Shown in pieces: positions 7,764 to 18,064 of a stretch of DNA of 64,000 nucleotides. The notes under the pieces are model-generated. The model worked only from the letters and a program-made list of their open reading frames with translations. It did no database searches and was not told the DNA's origin. Source of the DNA: Azotobacter salinestris. GTDB lineage: Bacteria; Pseudomonadota; Gammaproteobacteria; Pseudomonadales; Pseudomonadaceae. The stretch lies in NCBI RefSeq assembly GCF_009363155.1, contig NZ_CP045302.1, forward strand, positions 3,579,001 through 3,643,000, given 5' to 3'. Made by a program: the position numbers and the translations under genes. Numbering within the stretch: position 1 is the first letter of the stretch; every line of letters begins with the position of its first letter.

Positions 7764-9659
7764 CTATGGCGACCAGGTCAGCGAGAGCAGGGCGCTGCGG
7801 CCTTCCTGTTGGTACTCGTGCAGGCCGACGCTGGTGTAGAAGGGCGTGTTGGGGCGGCTGTAGAGCACCTGCGAATATTCCTTGTCCAGCAGGTTGTCGA
7901 TCTTGACCTGCCACTGCAACGCGCCGGTCATCTGCCAGCTGCCGCGCAGGCCGAGCAGGGCGTATCCCGGTATCTCGTGCTCGTTGCCTTCGTCTTCGTA
8001 GCGGCTGGACACCGCCTGCCAGCCGAGGCCGGCGGAAAAGGCGCCGAATCGGCGGTCGAGATCCAGGCTCAGGTTGCGCCTGGCCCGGCGCGGCAGGGTG
8101 TGGCCGCTGTCGCGGTCGCGCGGGTCGACCAGGCTGGCGGCCAGTGCGGTCTGCCAGCCGAGGACGGTACGCGACAGGGCCAGCTCCAGCCCCTGCAGGC
8201 GCGCCCGGTCGATGTTCTCCGGATGGCTGGAGAAGCTGCCCGCCCGGCTGGTCTCGACGATCAGGTCGGCCACTTCGGTGCGGTAGGCGGACAGACTCCA
8301 GTGGGTTTTGCGGCGCTCGCCGCGCAGCTGGATCTCGTAGCTCTTCGAGCGTTCCGGCTCGAGCTCGGGATTACCGCCGTGGAGCGGGGTGGGCGGAAAG
8401 TAGAGTTCACTGAAGCTCGGCGCATGGAAGCCCTCGGCGTAGCTCAGGACCAGCTCGGTGGCGTGCGCCACGTCCAGGGTCAGCGCCGCGCTCCAGCTTT
8501 CCTCACTGCCGAAGCGCTGGTTGTCGTCGTGGCGCAGGCCGACTTCGGCGCCGAAGCCATCGCCCCGGTAGCTGTGGCGGACGAAGGCCGCACGGTTCCA
8601 GCGCCGGCTTTCGTCGTAGTCGAGCTCGCTGTGCAGGCGCTCCTCGTACCACTCGGCGCCGAGCAGCAGCTGCCGGCGCGCGTCGAGCCGCAGGGTGTTG
8701 AACCAGGCCAGCGAATCCCGGTAGGTGTCGAAGCTGTAGTTGTTGATGGCGTTGTAATCGTCGCGGTTCTCGATCCGGTTCTCGAAGTGACCGACTTCGA
8801 TGCGGCTGGTCCAGGCATCGCTGGGGCGGGCCTCGAGATGGGCGGCGAGGCTGCTGACGCTGAAGCGCTCATGGAGGTCACCGGGCCTGAAGCTATAGAC
8901 GTCGTCCAGTTCGCTCTCACCGCGCTGGTCGAGCAGGTTCAGACCGGCCTGCAAGCTGTCGGTGAAGCGATGCTCGAGGGTCAGGCCGAGGGCGCGGCGG
9001 CGGAAGCCATCATGGTCGGCATCGCGTCCGCGGTCGTCGGAGCTGCGGTCGAAGCCCTGGCTCTCCACCTGGCTGACGCCGAGGTCGAAGCGGGTCTGTC
9101 CGTCGCCGCCGGACAGGCCCAACTCGCGCTCGAAGGTGCCCCGGTTGCCGACCGCCAGACGCAGGCGCGGCTGCAGGCCGGCCTCACCGCGGCGGGTGGT
9201 GATCCGGATCAGCCCGCCGATGGCATCGGCGCCGTACTGGCTGGCCAGGGGACCGCGGATCACCTCGATGCGCTCGATGCGTCCGGGGTCGAGGAGTTCC
9301 AGGCGGGCCAGGCCGGTGGCGGCAGCACTGACACGCACCCCGTCGACCAGCACCAGGGTCTGGCCGGGATTGGCGCCGCGGATGAAGGCGCCGCTCAGCG
9401 CGCCGCGCCCGCCGGCCTGGGCCATGACCACGCCGGGCACCCGGTTCAGCAGCTCCGACACGCTCTGCACCTGCAGGCGTTCGATGTCGCCGCGGGTGAA
9501 TACCGTGGCGGCGGCGCTCGTCGGCTCGCTGGGCGACTGCCGGGAGCTGATTACCTGGGCCGGCAGCCGGTAGGCCTGTGGGGCGTCGCTCGAGTCGGCG
9601 GCGAGGAGAGGGCCGGGCAGCAGCAGGAGCATGGCCGGGACAAGACGGGCCAGGCTCAT
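7764..9659 (-). CDS. btuB: TonB-dependent outer-membrane receptor, BtuB-like
   Basis: A 631-residue outer-membrane receptor. A signal peptide (MSLARLVPAMLLLLPGPLLA) is followed by a TonB-box-like stretch (QVISSR), a plug domain about 50-155 (VSELLNRVPGVVMAQAGGRG, LVLVDGVRV, RIEVIRGPLASQYGADAIGG) and a 22-strand barrel ending in an aromatic C-terminus (LLSLTWSP). Length and plug resemble the vitamin B12 receptor BtuB, but cobalamin specificity is inferred. The gene lies 117 bp downstream of dxs on the same strand. The upstream gap shows no convincing cobalamin riboswitch, which is unusual for btuB. Confidence 0.75.
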   Translation of the reverse strand: MSLARLVPAMLLLLPGPLLAADSSDAPQAYRLPAQVISSRQSPSEPTSAAATVFTRGDIERLQVQSVSELLNRVPGVVMAQAGGRGALSGAFIRGANPGQTLVLVDGVRVSAAATGLARLELLDPGRIERIEVIRGPLASQYGADAIGGLIRITTRRGEAGLQPRLRLAVGNRGTFERELGLSGGDGQTRFDLGVSQVESQGFDRSSDDRGRDADHDGFRRRALGLTLEHRFTDSLQAGLNLLDQRGESELDDVYSFRPGDLHERFSVSSLAAHLEARPSDAWTSRIEVGHFENRIENRDDYNAINNYSFDTYRDSLAWFNTLRLDARRQLLLGAEWYEERLHSELDYDESRRWNRAAFVRHSYRGDGFGAEVGLRHDDNQRFGSEESWSAALTLDVAHATELVLSYAEGFHAPSFSELYFPPTPLHGGNPELEPERSKSYEIQLRGERRKTHWSLSAYRTEVADLIVETSRAGSFSSHPENIDRARLQGLELALSRTVLGWQTALAASLVDPRDRDSGHTLPRRARRNLSLDLDRRFGAFSAGLGWQAVSSRYEDEGNEHEIPGYALLGLRGSWQMTGALQWQVKIDNLLDKEYSQVLYSRPNTPFYTSVGLHEYQQEGRSALLSLTWSP

Positions 9660-9776
9660 GAGGGGGGCTTTTCCGCACGGCGCTGGCTTGCGGACTGGCG
9701 CTAGGCCGGGCTGCCGGAAGGCCGGCAGTCCGGGGATGGGCAAGGACATGGGGGCGATCCGTCGCGTCTGATCGGT

Positions 9777-11678
9777 TCAGCGCAGCAGGGCCAGGCGCCG
9801 GCGTATCGAGGCTTCGATGCCGACGGCGTCGAGGCCACATTCGGCGAGCATCTCGGCGGGTCTGGCGTGCTCCACGTAGTAGTCCGGCAGGCCCAGGTGG
9901 AGGATCGGCTTGGCGATGCCGATGCTGGCGAGGAATTCCGCCACCGCGCTGCCGGCGCCGCCCATGATGCTGTTCTCCTCAACGGTCACCAGCAGCTCGT
10001 GGCCGGCCGCCAGCTCGCGCACCAAGTCCTCGTCCAGCGGCTTGACGAAGCGCATGTCGGCCACCGTGGCGTTCAGCGTCTCGGCCACCTGCAGCGCCTC
10101 GGCCAACTGCACGCCGAACACCAGCAGGGCGACCCGCGGGCCGTCGGCCTTCCCGCCCTGGCGGCGCAGCACGCCCTTGCCGATCGACAAGGGCTCCAGG
10201 CCCGGCTCGATGGTCGCGTTCGGCCCGCTGCCGCGCGGGTAGCGTACCGCCGCCGGGCCTTCGAACAGGTAGCCGGTGGTGAGCATCCGGCGCAGCTCGT
10301 TCTCGTCGCTGGGGGTCATCACCAGCATGCCGGGGATGCAGCGCAGGTAGGAGAGATCGAAGCTGCCGGCGTGGGTCGGACCGTCCTCGCCGACCAGGCC
10401 GGCGCGGTCGATGGCGAACAGCACGTCGAGGTTCTGCACCGCGACGTCATGGATCAACTGGTCGTAGGCGCGCTGCAGGAAGGTCGAGTAGATCGCCACC
10501 ACCGGTTTGATGCCGTCGCAGGCCATGCCGGCGGCGAGGGTCACGGCGTGCTGCTCGGCGATGGCCACGTCGAAGTAGCGGTCCGGGAAGCGCTGGCTGA
10601 AGGCCACTAGGTCGGAGCCTTCCTTCATCGCCGGGGTGATGCCGGTCAGGCGCGGGTCGGCGGCGGCCATGTCGCACAGCCAGCGGCCGAAGACGCTGGA
10701 GTATTTCGGGCCCTTGGGCTTCTTCGGTTCGCTGCCTTCCGGCTCCAGCTTGGTGATCGCGTGGTAGCCGATGGGGTCGGCCTCGGCCGGGGCGAAGCCC
10801 TTGCCCTTCTTGGTCACCACGTGGAGGAACTGCGGTCCCTTGAGGTCGCGCATGTTGCGCAGGGTGGCAACGAGGGTCGGCAGGTCGTGGCCGTCGATCG
10901 GGCCGATGTAGTTCCAGCCGAGCTCCTCGAAGAGGGTGCCGGGCACCAGCATGCCCTTGGCGTATTCCTCGGTGCGCCGGGCGATCTCCCAGGCGCCGGG
11001 CAGGCGCGAGAGGATGTTCTTGCTGCCTTCGCGCATGCTTGCATAGGTGCGGCTGGAGAGGATCTTGGCCAGGTAGTTGGACAGCCCGCCGACGTTCTTG
11101 GAGATCGACATGTCGTTGTCGTTGAGCACCACCAGCATGTCGGCCTGCACGTCCGAGGCGTGGTTGAGCGCCTCGAAGGCCATCCCGGCGGTCAGCGCGC
11201 CGTCGCCGATCACGGCGATGCACTTGCGCTGCTCGCCCTTCATCCGCGCCGCGATGGCCATGCCCAGCGCGGCGCCGATGGAGGTGCTGGAGTGGCCGAC
11301 GCCGAAGGTGTCGTAGGGGCTTTCCGAGCGGCGCGGGAAGGCGGCGATGCCGTCCTTCTGGCGCAGCGTGAGCATGCGTTCGCGGCGTCCGGTGAGGATC
11401 TTGTGCGGATAGGCCTGGTGGCCGACATCCCACACCAGACGGTCTTCGGGGGTGTTGAAGACGTAGTGCAGGGCGATGGTCAGCTCGATCACGCCGAGCC
11501 CGGCACCGAAGTGCCCGCCGGTCTGCCCGACGGTGTAGAGCAGCTCCTGGCGCAGTTCGTTGGCCAGCACTTCGAGCTCCGCCTCGCCGAGCTGGCGCAG
11601 CCGGTCCGGCGTCGCGGCGCGGTCCAGCAGGGGGGTGGCGGGGCGCTCGCGGGGAATCTCGTGGAACGTCTTGGGCAT
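9777..11678 (-). CDS. dxs: 1-deoxy-D-xylulose-5-phosphate synthase
   Basis: A 633-residue thiamine-diphosphate enzyme that condenses pyruvate with glyceraldehyde 3-phosphate, the first step of the MEP isoprenoid pathway. Motifs: [11 protein letters not shown] (His of the active site), [17 protein letters not shown] through LNDNDMS (TPP/Mg site), and [15 protein letters not shown] in the pyrimidine domain. It follows ispA on the same strand across about 114 bp, so xseB, ispA and dxs form the usual isoprenoid gene group, in which the products give farnesyl diphosphate precursors. Confidence 0.97.
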   Translation of the reverse strand: MPKTFHEIPRERPATPLLDRAATPDRLRQLGEAELEVLANELRQELLYTVGQTGGHFGAGLGVIELTIALHYVFNTPEDRLVWDVGHQAYPHKILTGRRERMLTLRQKDGIAAFPRRSESPYDTFGVGHSSTSIGAALGMAIAARMKGEQRKCIAVIGDGALTAGMAFEALNHASDVQADMLVVLNDNDMSISKNVGGLSNYLAKILSSRTYASMREGSKNILSRLPGAWEIARRTEEYAKGMLVPGTLFEELGWNYIGPIDGHDLPTLVATLRNMRDLKGPQFLHVVTKKGKGFAPAEADPIGYHAITKLEPEGSEPKKPKGPKYSSVFGRWLCDMAAADPRLTGITPAMKEGSDLVAFSQRFPDRYFDVAIAEQHAVTLAAGMACDGIKPVVAIYSTFLQRAYDQLIHDVAVQNLDVLFAIDRAGLVGEDGPTHAGSFDLSYLRCIPGMLVMTPSDENELRRMLTTGYLFEGPAAVRYPRGSGPNATIEPGLEPLSIGKGVLRRQGGKADGPRVALLVFGVQLAEALQVAETLNATVADMRFVKPLDEDLVRELAAGHELLVTVEENSIMGGAGSAVAEFLASIGIAKPILHLGLPDYYVEHARPAEMLAECGLDAVGIEASIRRRLALLR

Positions 11679-11792
11679 CGGGGGATCGTTACTGGAGATA
11701 AAAAGAGGCGGTATTTTACCCGATCGTGACGGCGTCTAGAAATTCGTCGGCGCGGCCCGGGCTGCGCCGATGGTCGCAGGCCACGGCGCCGC

Positions 11793-12680
11793 TCAGTGGC
11801 GCCGCTCGACGATGTAGCGGGCGAGCGCGCGCAAGGGATCGGCCCCGGCATCGAAGCCTTCGAGAGCGGCCTGGGCCTGGTCGCGCAGGGCCAGGGCATA
11901 GGCCTTGGCGGCGTCGAGGCCGAGCAGCGCGGGGTAGGTGGGCTTGTCGTTGGCCTGGTCCTTGCCTTGGGTCTTGCCGAGGGTAACGGTGTCGCTTTCC
12001 ACGTCGAGGATGTCGTCCTGGACCTGGAAGGCCAGGCCGATGGCCCGGGCGTAGTCGGCGAGCGCGGCCAGGCTGGCTGCGTCGGCCCGGCCGCTGGCCA
12101 GGGCGCCGAGGCGCACGCTGGCCTCGATCAGCGCGCCGGTCTTGTGCCGGTGCATGGTTTCCAAGGCGTTCCGGTCGAGCGCCCGGCCGACCGCCTCGAG
12201 GTCGATGGCCTGGCCGCCGACCATGCCGGCCGGGCCGGCGGCCCAGGCCAGGGTGCGCGACATTTCCAGGCGCAGTGCGGCGTCCTGGGGATTGCGCCGG
12301 GCATCGGCGAGCACCTCGAAGGCCAGCGCCTGCAGGCCGTCGCCGGCGAGGATGGCGCAGGCTTCGTCGAAGGCCCTGTGGGTGGTCGGCTGGCCGCGGC
12401 GCAGGTCGTCGTCGTCCATCGCCGGCAGGTCGTCGTGGACCAGCGAATAGGCATGGATCAGCTCCACCGCGCAGGCGGCGCCCTCGGCCCGCTCCGGCGT
12501 GCCGCCGAGGGACTCGCAGGCGGCGTAGACGAGGAGCGGGCGGACCCGCTTGCCGCCGTTGACGACGCTGTAGCGCATCGCCCGGTAGAGCCGCTGCAGT
12601 TCGGCGCGCGGTGGCTGCAGGAGGGTTTCCAGGGCGGCGTCGACGCGAGCCTGGCACTGCTTCTGGTAGGTCGCGATCAT
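11793..12680 (-). CDS. ispA: Farnesyl diphosphate synthase (geranyltranstransferase)
   Basis: A 295-residue polyprenyl synthase making C15 farnesyl diphosphate from IPP and DMAPP. The first aspartate-rich motif is [10 protein letters not shown] after LIHAYSLVH, and the second is DDILDVESD after GLAFQVQ. GGKRVRP binds the pyrophosphate near the N-terminus. The ATG at 12680 overlaps the xseB stop by four bases, showing tight coupling; the longer open frame upstream is xseB in another frame. Confidence 0.96.
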   Translation of the reverse strand: MIATYQKQCQARVDAALETLLQPPRAELQRLYRAMRYSVVNGGKRVRPLLVYAACESLGGTPERAEGAACAVELIHAYSLVHDDLPAMDDDDLRRGQPTTHRAFDEACAILAGDGLQALAFEVLADARRNPQDAALRLEMSRTLAWAAGPAGMVGGQAIDLEAVGRALDRNALETMHRHKTGALIEASVRLGALASGRADAASLAALADYARAIGLAFQVQDDILDVESDTVTLGKTQGKDQANDKPTYPALLGLDAAKAYALALRDQAQAALEGFDAGADPLRALARYIVERRH

Positions 12681-12919
12681 GCTTGGCTGTCCGCGTCGAA
12701 GGGGACCTGTTCGAGGGTATCGCCGCGCTCCAGGAGGATCTGCACCTTCTGCTCGGCCTGGCTCAGCGCCGCCTGGCAGTCGCGGGTCAGACGGACGCCC
12801 TGCTCGAAGCAGGCCAGGGAGTCCTCCAGCGACAGTTCGCCGCCCTCCAGGCGCTCGACCAGTTGCTGCAGTTCGGCGAGGGATTTTTCGAAATCGACGG
12901 CGGCTTTCTTGCGGGCCAT
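12677..12919 (-). CDS. xseB: Exodeoxyribonuclease VII small subunit
   Basis: An 80-residue, highly charged helical protein ([34 protein letters not shown]), the small subunit that binds the large subunit XseA to form exonuclease VII. Length and the two-helix pattern match XseB exactly. It is the first gene of the xseB-ispA-dxs group; xseA is not in the window. Confidence 0.95.
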   Translation of the reverse strand: MARKKAAVDFEKSLAELQQLVERLEGGELSLEDSLACFEQGVRLTRDCQAALSQAEQKVQILLERGDTLEQVPFDADSQA

Positions 12920-13027
12920 GGACGGGAACCTGTGTCGGCGGCACTTCTGAAAATCGCCGCGACACTAGCAGAGCCGGGGCAGGGCGGCAAACGCTAAAGC
13001 CGGTGCCCGGGCGAATGCTCTGCCGGT

Positions 13028-15427
13028 TCAGTGGCCCTGGGGCTGCAGGCCGGACGGCGACTCCTGGCTCCAGGTGCGCTCGATGTCGGCGGCCGACTGC
13101 GGGCGGCAGTAATGGTAGCCCTGCAGGCTGGGACAGCCGTTGAAGCGCAGGAAGGCGGCCTGCCGTTCGTTGCTCACCCCTTCGGCCACCACGTGCAGGC
13201 CCAGATGCCGGGCCATGGTCAGGATGCCGCGCACCAGGGCCACCGAGTGCTCGCTATCCGGGAGGCCGGCGACGAACTGGCGGTCGATCTTGATGCCGTC
13301 GAAGGGGAACTGCTGCAGGTAGGTCAGCGAGGCATAGCCGGTGCCGAAGTCGTCCAGCAGCAGCGGCATGCCGACGGCCTTGAGGCGGGCCAGAGTCTTC
13401 TGGACCTCGTCGCCGGCATCGAGCAGGGCGCTCTCGGTGATTTCCAGTTCGAGCGATCCGGCTGGGGGCTGCTCCTCCTCGAGGATGGCCAGCAGGCTGC
13501 CGGCCAGGTCGGCCTGGCGGAAGTCCAGCGGCGACAGGTTGACCGCGATGCGCAGCGCGTGGCCCTGCTCGGCCCAGCGGCGCGCCTGGCGGCAGGCCTC
13601 GCGGAACACCCAGCGGGTGGCCTCGATGATCATGCCGCTTTCCTCCAGCACCGGAATGAATTCGCCGGGCAGCACCAGTCCACGGGTCGGCGAGTGCCAG
13701 CGCAGCAGGGCTTCCATGACCTGAGGACGGCCCTGGTCGTCGACCTGGGCCTGGTAGTGCAGGACGAACTCCTGCTGGTCCAGGGCGCGGCGCAGTTCGT
13801 GCTCCAGCTGCAGGCGGCGCTCGGCGGCCTCGCCGAGCGGGCGGCTGTAGATGGCCAGGCGGTTGCGGCCGGCATCCTTGGCGGCATAGAGGGCCAGGTC
13901 GGCCTGCTTGAGCAGGTCGGTGGCGTCGCCCTGGCCGTCGCAGCCGGCGATGCCGATGCTGGGCGTGACGAAGCATTCGTACTGGCCGACCTGCAGCGGG
14001 GCCTTGAAGCCCCGCAGCAGAGCCTCGGCCAGCTCGCGGGCCTGCTCCGCCGTGCGCTTTTCCAGCAGCAGGAGGAATTCGTCGCCACCGGAGCGGGCCA
14101 CCAGGGCCTGCTCGGGAACCAGGCGAGCCAGGCGCCGGGCGATTTCCACCAGCAGGCGGTCGCCGACCTCGTGGCCGAGGGTGTCGTTGATCCGCTTGAA
14201 GTGGTCGATGTCGAGGAACAGCAGGCTCAGCGGCGTCCGGGCGGCCAGCAGCTGCTCCAGGCGCTGGACCAGGCAGTGACGGTTGGCCAGGTGGGTCAGC
14301 GGGTCGAAATGGGCGAGGAAGCGCAGGCGCTGCTCGGCCTGCAGGCGCGCGCTGATGTCGCGCAGCAGGAGCAGATAGTGCCGGGTGCCGTCGCGCATGA
14401 AGGGCGTCCAGGTGACCTCCAGCGGCAGCTCCCGCCCCTGGCGCAGGCCGGTCAGCTCGACCGGCGTGTTGGCCGGCGTGCGCAGCAGGCGCCTGAGGGA
14501 GTCGCCTTTCAGCAGATGATCGCGCGGGCGCTTGCCCGGCAGGTCTGCCGGAGCACAGCCGAACAGCGCCGCCGCTGCCGGGTTGGCCTGCTCGATGCAC
14601 AACCCGCTGCCGACCACCAGCATGCCCACCGGCGAGCTGTCGAACAGCTCGCGCATCAGTTGCTCGCTGTCCTGCAGGGCCTGCTGGCGCTCGTGCAGCT
14701 GGCTCATCATCTGGCTGAAGGTGCCGGCCAACTGGCCGATCTCGTCATGGCCCTCGACCGCCGCCGGCTGCGGTTCCTGATCGGCGGCGAAGCGCCGGGC
14801 CGCCCGGTCGATGCGCGCCAGGCGCCGGGTGATCAGGCTGTGGTAGAGGCGGTTGAGAAGCACGCCGAGCAGCAACAGCAGCACGAGGATCTGGCCGAGG
14901 TAGAGCCAGGCCTCGAAACGGGTCCGGTCGAGCAGCGGGTTGAAATCCAGATCGACCAGCAGCGCCTTGCCGCTTTCCTCGCTGCGTTGGAGGGTCTGGC
15001 CGAGGGGGAGAACGGCCAGGTAGCGCCTGCCGGCCTGCTCCAGCCAGGCGGGATGCCCGCTGGCCATCTGGGCCTGCACCTGCTCGGCGGAGATGCCGAG
15101 GTGCCGGGGGGCGAGACCCAGACGGGTGGTCGCCAGCACGCGCAGCTGCGGATCGGCCACCATGGCCCAGCGGATTCCCTGCAGGCTGGCGAAGTCGGCC
15201 AGCGCGGTTTCCAGTTCGGCTTGGCGGCCGTGGCGCAGGTGGTCGCTCAGGGTGCTCTGCAGCAGCACGAGCAACTGGTTGGTGTGGCTGCGCCAGGCGT
15301 GCAGCTCCTTGTCGATGGTGCGCGGCAGGTACAGGGTGGTCAGCAGCAGGGTGAAGATCAGGGCGAAGAAGCCGAGCACCAGCGGCAGGGATTTGCGCAG
15401 GGACAGCCGGGCGAGGCGGGTCAGCAT
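13028..15427 (-). CDS. Membrane GGDEF/EAL c-di-GMP protein with HAMP and PAS
   Basis: A 799-residue signalling protein. Order: membrane segment (about 13-32), periplasmic loop (about 33-175), second membrane segment (about 178-196), HAMP-like linker, PAS (about 255-355), GGDEF domain with an intact GGDEF at 447-451, then EAL domain with EAL at 572-574. The phosphodiesterase residues are present: NLSPLDF, EITESAL, DDFGTGYASL, KIDRQFV and the EGV tail. Both domains therefore look capable of activity. The start overlaps the stop of the upstream binding lipoprotein gene by seven bases, so the lipoprotein is the likely ligand sensor feeding the periplasmic loop. Confidence 0.9.
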   Translation of the reverse strand: MLTRLARLSLRKSLPLVLGFFALIFTLLLTTLYLPRTIDKELHAWRSHTNQLLVLLQSTLSDHLRHGRQAELETALADFASLQGIRWAMVADPQLRVLATTRLGLAPRHLGISAEQVQAQMASGHPAWLEQAGRRYLAVLPLGQTLQRSEESGKALLVDLDFNPLLDRTRFEAWLYLGQILVLLLLLGVLLNRLYHSLITRRLARIDRAARRFAADQEPQPAAVEGHDEIGQLAGTFSQMMSQLHERQQALQDSEQLMRELFDSSPVGMLVVGSGLCIEQANPAAAALFGCAPADLPGKRPRDHLLKGDSLRRLLRTPANTPVELTGLRQGRELPLEVTWTPFMRDGTRHYLLLLRDISARLQAEQRLRFLAHFDPLTHLANRHCLVQRLEQLLAARTPLSLLFLDIDHFKRINDTLGHEVGDRLLVEIARRLARLVPEQALVARSGGDEFLLLLEKRTAEQARELAEALLRGFKAPLQVGQYECFVTPSIGIAGCDGQGDATDLLKQADLALYAAKDAGRNRLAIYSRPLGEAAERRLQLEHELRRALDQQEFVLHYQAQVDDQGRPQVMEALLRWHSPTRGLVLPGEFIPVLEESGMIIEATRWVFREACRQARRWAEQGHALRIAVNLSPLDFRQADLAGSLLAILEEEQPPAGSLELEITESALLDAGDEVQKTLARLKAVGMPLLLDDFGTGYASLTYLQQFPFDGIKIDRQFVAGLPDSEHSVALVRGILTMARHLGLHVVAEGVSNERQAAFLRFNGCPSLQGYHYCRPQSAADIERTWSQESPSGLQPQGH

Positions 15428-16350
15428 CCGTAGCCCCTGCAGCTGGCGAGCAGCTCTCTTGGCCTGCTCGGGAGGGGCAGCAGACGATTTTCGACCATGT
15501 AGTGGTTCAGGCGCTCAAGGCTGTCCAGCAGGCGGCCGTCCTTGAGCATCTGCCGGTTGAGGCCGGCATCGGCCAGCACCAGTCCGGCGAGGCTGTCCTG
15601 CAGGCCCTGTGCGTTCAGCCCCAGGCGCTGCGGCAGCTGCGTGCCCGCGCATTCGGGGGATTGCTGCCAGATGTGCAGGGCCTCGTACCACAGCGACTTC
15701 AGGCGCTTGCGCTGTCCGGCATCGATGCGCCGGCGATCGACTACCAGCACGTCGACGATCTCGCCGGGCAGCTCGCGGCTGTCGAAGATGCGCCGGGCGC
15801 CGAGCGCCGCCAGCGCCGGCTCCAGGGAGGCGAAACTGACCAGCGCATCGACGCGGTTCTCGCCCAGGGCGGCGACCTGTTCGTGAACCGGCAGTTCGAC
15901 GACGGTCAACGCGTCGGCCTGCAGGCCGGCCCGGTCGAGGATGCGCGACAGGAAGAAGGCCCCGAGGGCGCCGCTTTCCACCCCGACGCGCCGTCCCCGG
16001 AGGTCGGCGGGCCGCAGGATCGGCGGGCGGGCATAGAGCGCGTCGGCACCGGCCGAGAGGTCGGCGACCAGCAGGACTTCCAGGTCCAGGCCGCTGCTCT
16101 GCAGCGTCAGGGTTTCGTCCAGGGTGAGCAGGGCGCCATCCAGCAGGCCGTTGCGGAAGGCGCGCAGCACGCCGCTGGTGTTGGGGTATTCGACCAGCCG
16201 CAGGCCGGCCGGCTCCAGCCACTGCAGTTCGGCGGCCAGATACAGCGGGGCATAGCCGGGCCAGCGGTTGCTGCCGATGCGGAGCGTGTCCGGCTCCATC
16301 TTGCAGGCCAGCAGGGTCAGGGGTATCAGTGCCAACAGGAGGATGCGCAT
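15421..16350 (-). CDS. Periplasmic-binding-type lipoprotein (SsuA/NMT1-like), partner of GGDEF/EAL protein
   Basis: A 309-residue lipoprotein with lipobox LLAC (Cys16) after MRILLLALIPLT. The mature part opens with LRIGSNRWPGYAPLYLAAEL and continues as a type-2 periplasmic binding fold, as in nitrate/sulfonate/taurine and NMT1-like proteins (DLRGRRVGVESGALGAFFLS, GENRVDALVSFASLEPALAAL). No ABC permease or ATPase is nearby. Instead the gene overlaps the c-di-GMP gene by seven bases, which suggests it works as a sensor subunit rather than in transport. Ligand unknown. An open frame extends upstream, but the lipoprotein start at 16350 is clear. Confidence 0.85.
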   Translation of the reverse strand: MRILLLALIPLTLLACKMEPDTLRIGSNRWPGYAPLYLAAELQWLEPAGLRLVEYPNTSGVLRAFRNGLLDGALLTLDETLTLQSSGLDLEVLLVADLSAGADALYARPPILRPADLRGRRVGVESGALGAFFLSRILDRAGLQADALTVVELPVHEQVAALGENRVDALVSFASLEPALAALGARRIFDSRELPGEIVDVLVVDRRRIDAGQRKRLKSLWYEALHIWQQSPECAGTQLPQRLGLNAQGLQDSLAGLVLADAGLNRQMLKDGRLLDSLERLNHYMVENRLLPLPSRPRELLASCRGYGC

Positions 16351-16500
16351 CCTGCCACTCCAACCAGGGAAGCGACACGTTAGCGAATGTGGATGGCAGC
16401 GTGAATCGCGGCATTCAAAAAAGTTGTCTGGATTCAAGAAATGATTGTCAGGCGGAAACCAGCATGCTTGGCGGATTCTGCTCGGCGTGCGGTTGTGAAA

Positions 16501-16530
16501 ATAAAAAAGCCGGCTTGTGGCCGGCTTTTC
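16501..16530 (-). terminator. Rho-independent terminator of ppa
   Basis: Perfect 6-bp GCCGGC stem (16509-16514 with 16520-16525) and a five-base loop, extended by A:T pairs. On the minus strand the hairpin is followed by a run of six T (16508-16503). It begins about 15 bases after the ppa stop. T and A runs on both sides would also let it work on the plus strand. Confidence 0.9.
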
Positions 16531-16544
16531 CAAGGAAGCTTGGC

Positions 16545-17072
16545 TTACTTCTGGTAAGCGGCGACTGCCTTGAGGATTTCAGCGCGGGCCGCTTCGGCGT
16601 TGCCCCAGCTCTCGACTTTCACCCACTTGCCCTTTTCGAGGTCCTTGTAGTTCTCGAAGAAGTGCTTGATCTGCTCCAGCAGCAGCGCCGGCAGGTCGGT
16701 GTATTCCTTCACGTCCTGGTAGAGGACGGTCAGCTTGTCGTGCGGCACGGCGATCAGCTTGGCGTCGCCGCCGCCTTCGTCGGTCATGTGCAGCACGCCG
16801 ACCGGACGGGCGCGGATCACCGAGCCGGGGGCGACCGGGTAGGGGGTCACCACCAGCACGTCCAGCGGGTCGCCGTCGTCGGCCAGGGTGTTGGGGATGT
16901 AGCCGTAGTTGGCCGGGTAGAACATCGGAGTCGCCATGAAGCGGTCGACGAACAGGCAGTCGCTGTCCTTGTCGATCTCGTACTTGATCGGCGCATGGTT
17001 GGCCGGGATCTCGATGGCGACGTAGATGTCGTTCGGCAGGTCCTTGCCGGCCGGGATCTTGCTGTAGCTCAT
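16545..17072 (-). CDS. ppa: Inorganic pyrophosphatase
   Basis: A 175-residue family I soluble pyrophosphatase that hydrolyses PPi to two phosphates and so drives biosynthesis. The signature [10 protein letters not shown] (about 65-74) carries the metal-binding aspartates, and [12 protein letters not shown] precedes it. Length equals E. coli Ppa. The gene is followed by a strong intrinsic terminator and has its own 76-bp leader, so it is monocistronic. Confidence 0.97.
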   Translation of the reverse strand: MSYSKIPAGKDLPNDIYVAIEIPANHAPIKYEIDKDSDCLFVDRFMATPMFYPANYGYIPNTLADDGDPLDVLVVTPYPVAPGSVIRARPVGVLHMTDEGGGDAKLIAVPHDKLTVLYQDVKEYTDLPALLLEQIKHFFENYKDLEKGKWVKVESWGNAEAARAEILKAVAAYQK

Positions 17073-17148
17073 GGACTGACTCTCAAGGGAAGGCCAAAAA
17101 GTGGCGGAATTATAGGTAGATTCCCGGGCGGTTGCCAGGACGGCCGGC

Positions 17149-17979
17149 TCAAGCCTTGCTCACAGGCTGGGCTTCCACGCGGTACTGCGGGTCTTCGACC
17201 TGCAGGCGGCGCAATCGTGCCAGCGGGTCCTGGCGATAGAAGGCCATCAATTGGTCGTAGACCGCCGGATAGGCCTCGACGAGCAGGTCGGGGGCGCTGA
17301 AGAAGTATTCGCTGGTCACCGCGAAGAACTCCGCCGGGTTCTCGGCGGCATAGGGGTCGATCGGCGTCTCGGCGTCGGGGTCGGCCTCCAGACGGGCGTC
17401 GAGGTCGTCGTAGGCGGCCTGCAGGGCGGCAGCCCAGTCCTGCACGCGCATGTCGGCGTGCAGCGGCGGCAGGCCGTTGGCGTCGCCGTTGAGCATGTCC
17501 AGCTTGTGCGCCAGCTCGTGGATCGCCAGGTTGTAGCCGTCCCACTCGCCGCTGGCCGCGACACCTGGCCAGGCGAGGATCACCGGTCCCTGGTGCCAGG
17601 CCTCGCCGCTGCGTTCGTCATCCCACTCGTGGACCACGCCGGCGGCGTCGCGATGCTTCTGCGGGCTGAGGAAGTCGTCGGGGTACAGCACCAGCTCGTG
17701 GAAGCCCCCGTACCAGTCCAGTTCCGGCAGGTTGAGCAGTGGCAGTTCGGCCTGGGCGGCCAAGCGCAGGCGGGCGAAGGCGTCCAGCTCGACCCCCGGC
17801 AGCGCGGTGAGCCGCTTGGCGTGCAGAAAGAGCACGCAGCGCTCGCGCAGCCGCTCGGTTTCCTCGGCGCTCAGGCCGTCGAGGATCGGCAGGCTGTCCA
17901 GGACCTGGCGCCAGAGGTCGGGATCGACCGGAGAGCGGGCGAGGATGCGCCGGCGGCGCCAGGCGCTGAGGGACCACAT
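17149..17979 (-). CDS. mtfA: MtfA-type zinc peptidase
   Basis: A 276-residue cytoplasmic protease of family M90. Zinc motif HELAH is at 154-158, with the downstream Glu ligand in the [14 protein letters not shown] block. In E. coli MtfA (YeeI) binds the repressor Mlc and has aminopeptidase activity; whether that partner exists here is unknown. The basic N-terminus [13 protein letters not shown] is as in pseudomonad homologues and fixes the start; the long upstream open frame belongs to the opposite reading of the ADH gene. Confidence 0.88.
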   Translation of the reverse strand: MWSLSAWRRRRILARSPVDPDLWRQVLDSLPILDGLSAEETERLRERCVLFLHAKRLTALPGVELDAFARLRLAAQAELPLLNLPELDWYGGFHELVLYPDDFLSPQKHRDAAGVVHEWDDERSGEAWHQGPVILAWPGVAASGEWDGYNLAIHELAHKLDMLNGDANGLPPLHADMRVQDWAAALQAAYDDLDARLEADPDAETPIDPYAAENPAEFFAVTSEYFFSAPDLLVEAYPAVYDQLMAFYRQDPLARLRRLQVEDPQYRVEAQPVSKA

Positions 17980-18064
17980 CGGCAGGGCTCCAGAATACGG
18001 AGGAGCCACCTTAAGGGCGCCGCGGGCGGCGGGCAAGGCCTGCGCCGCCGGGTGCAGGCCGGGT

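Noticed and set aside
9660-9780. Cobalamin riboswitch before the btuB-like gene
   Set aside because: The gap is only 117 bp and I could not find the conserved core boxes; the GC-rich hairpins there are not specific.
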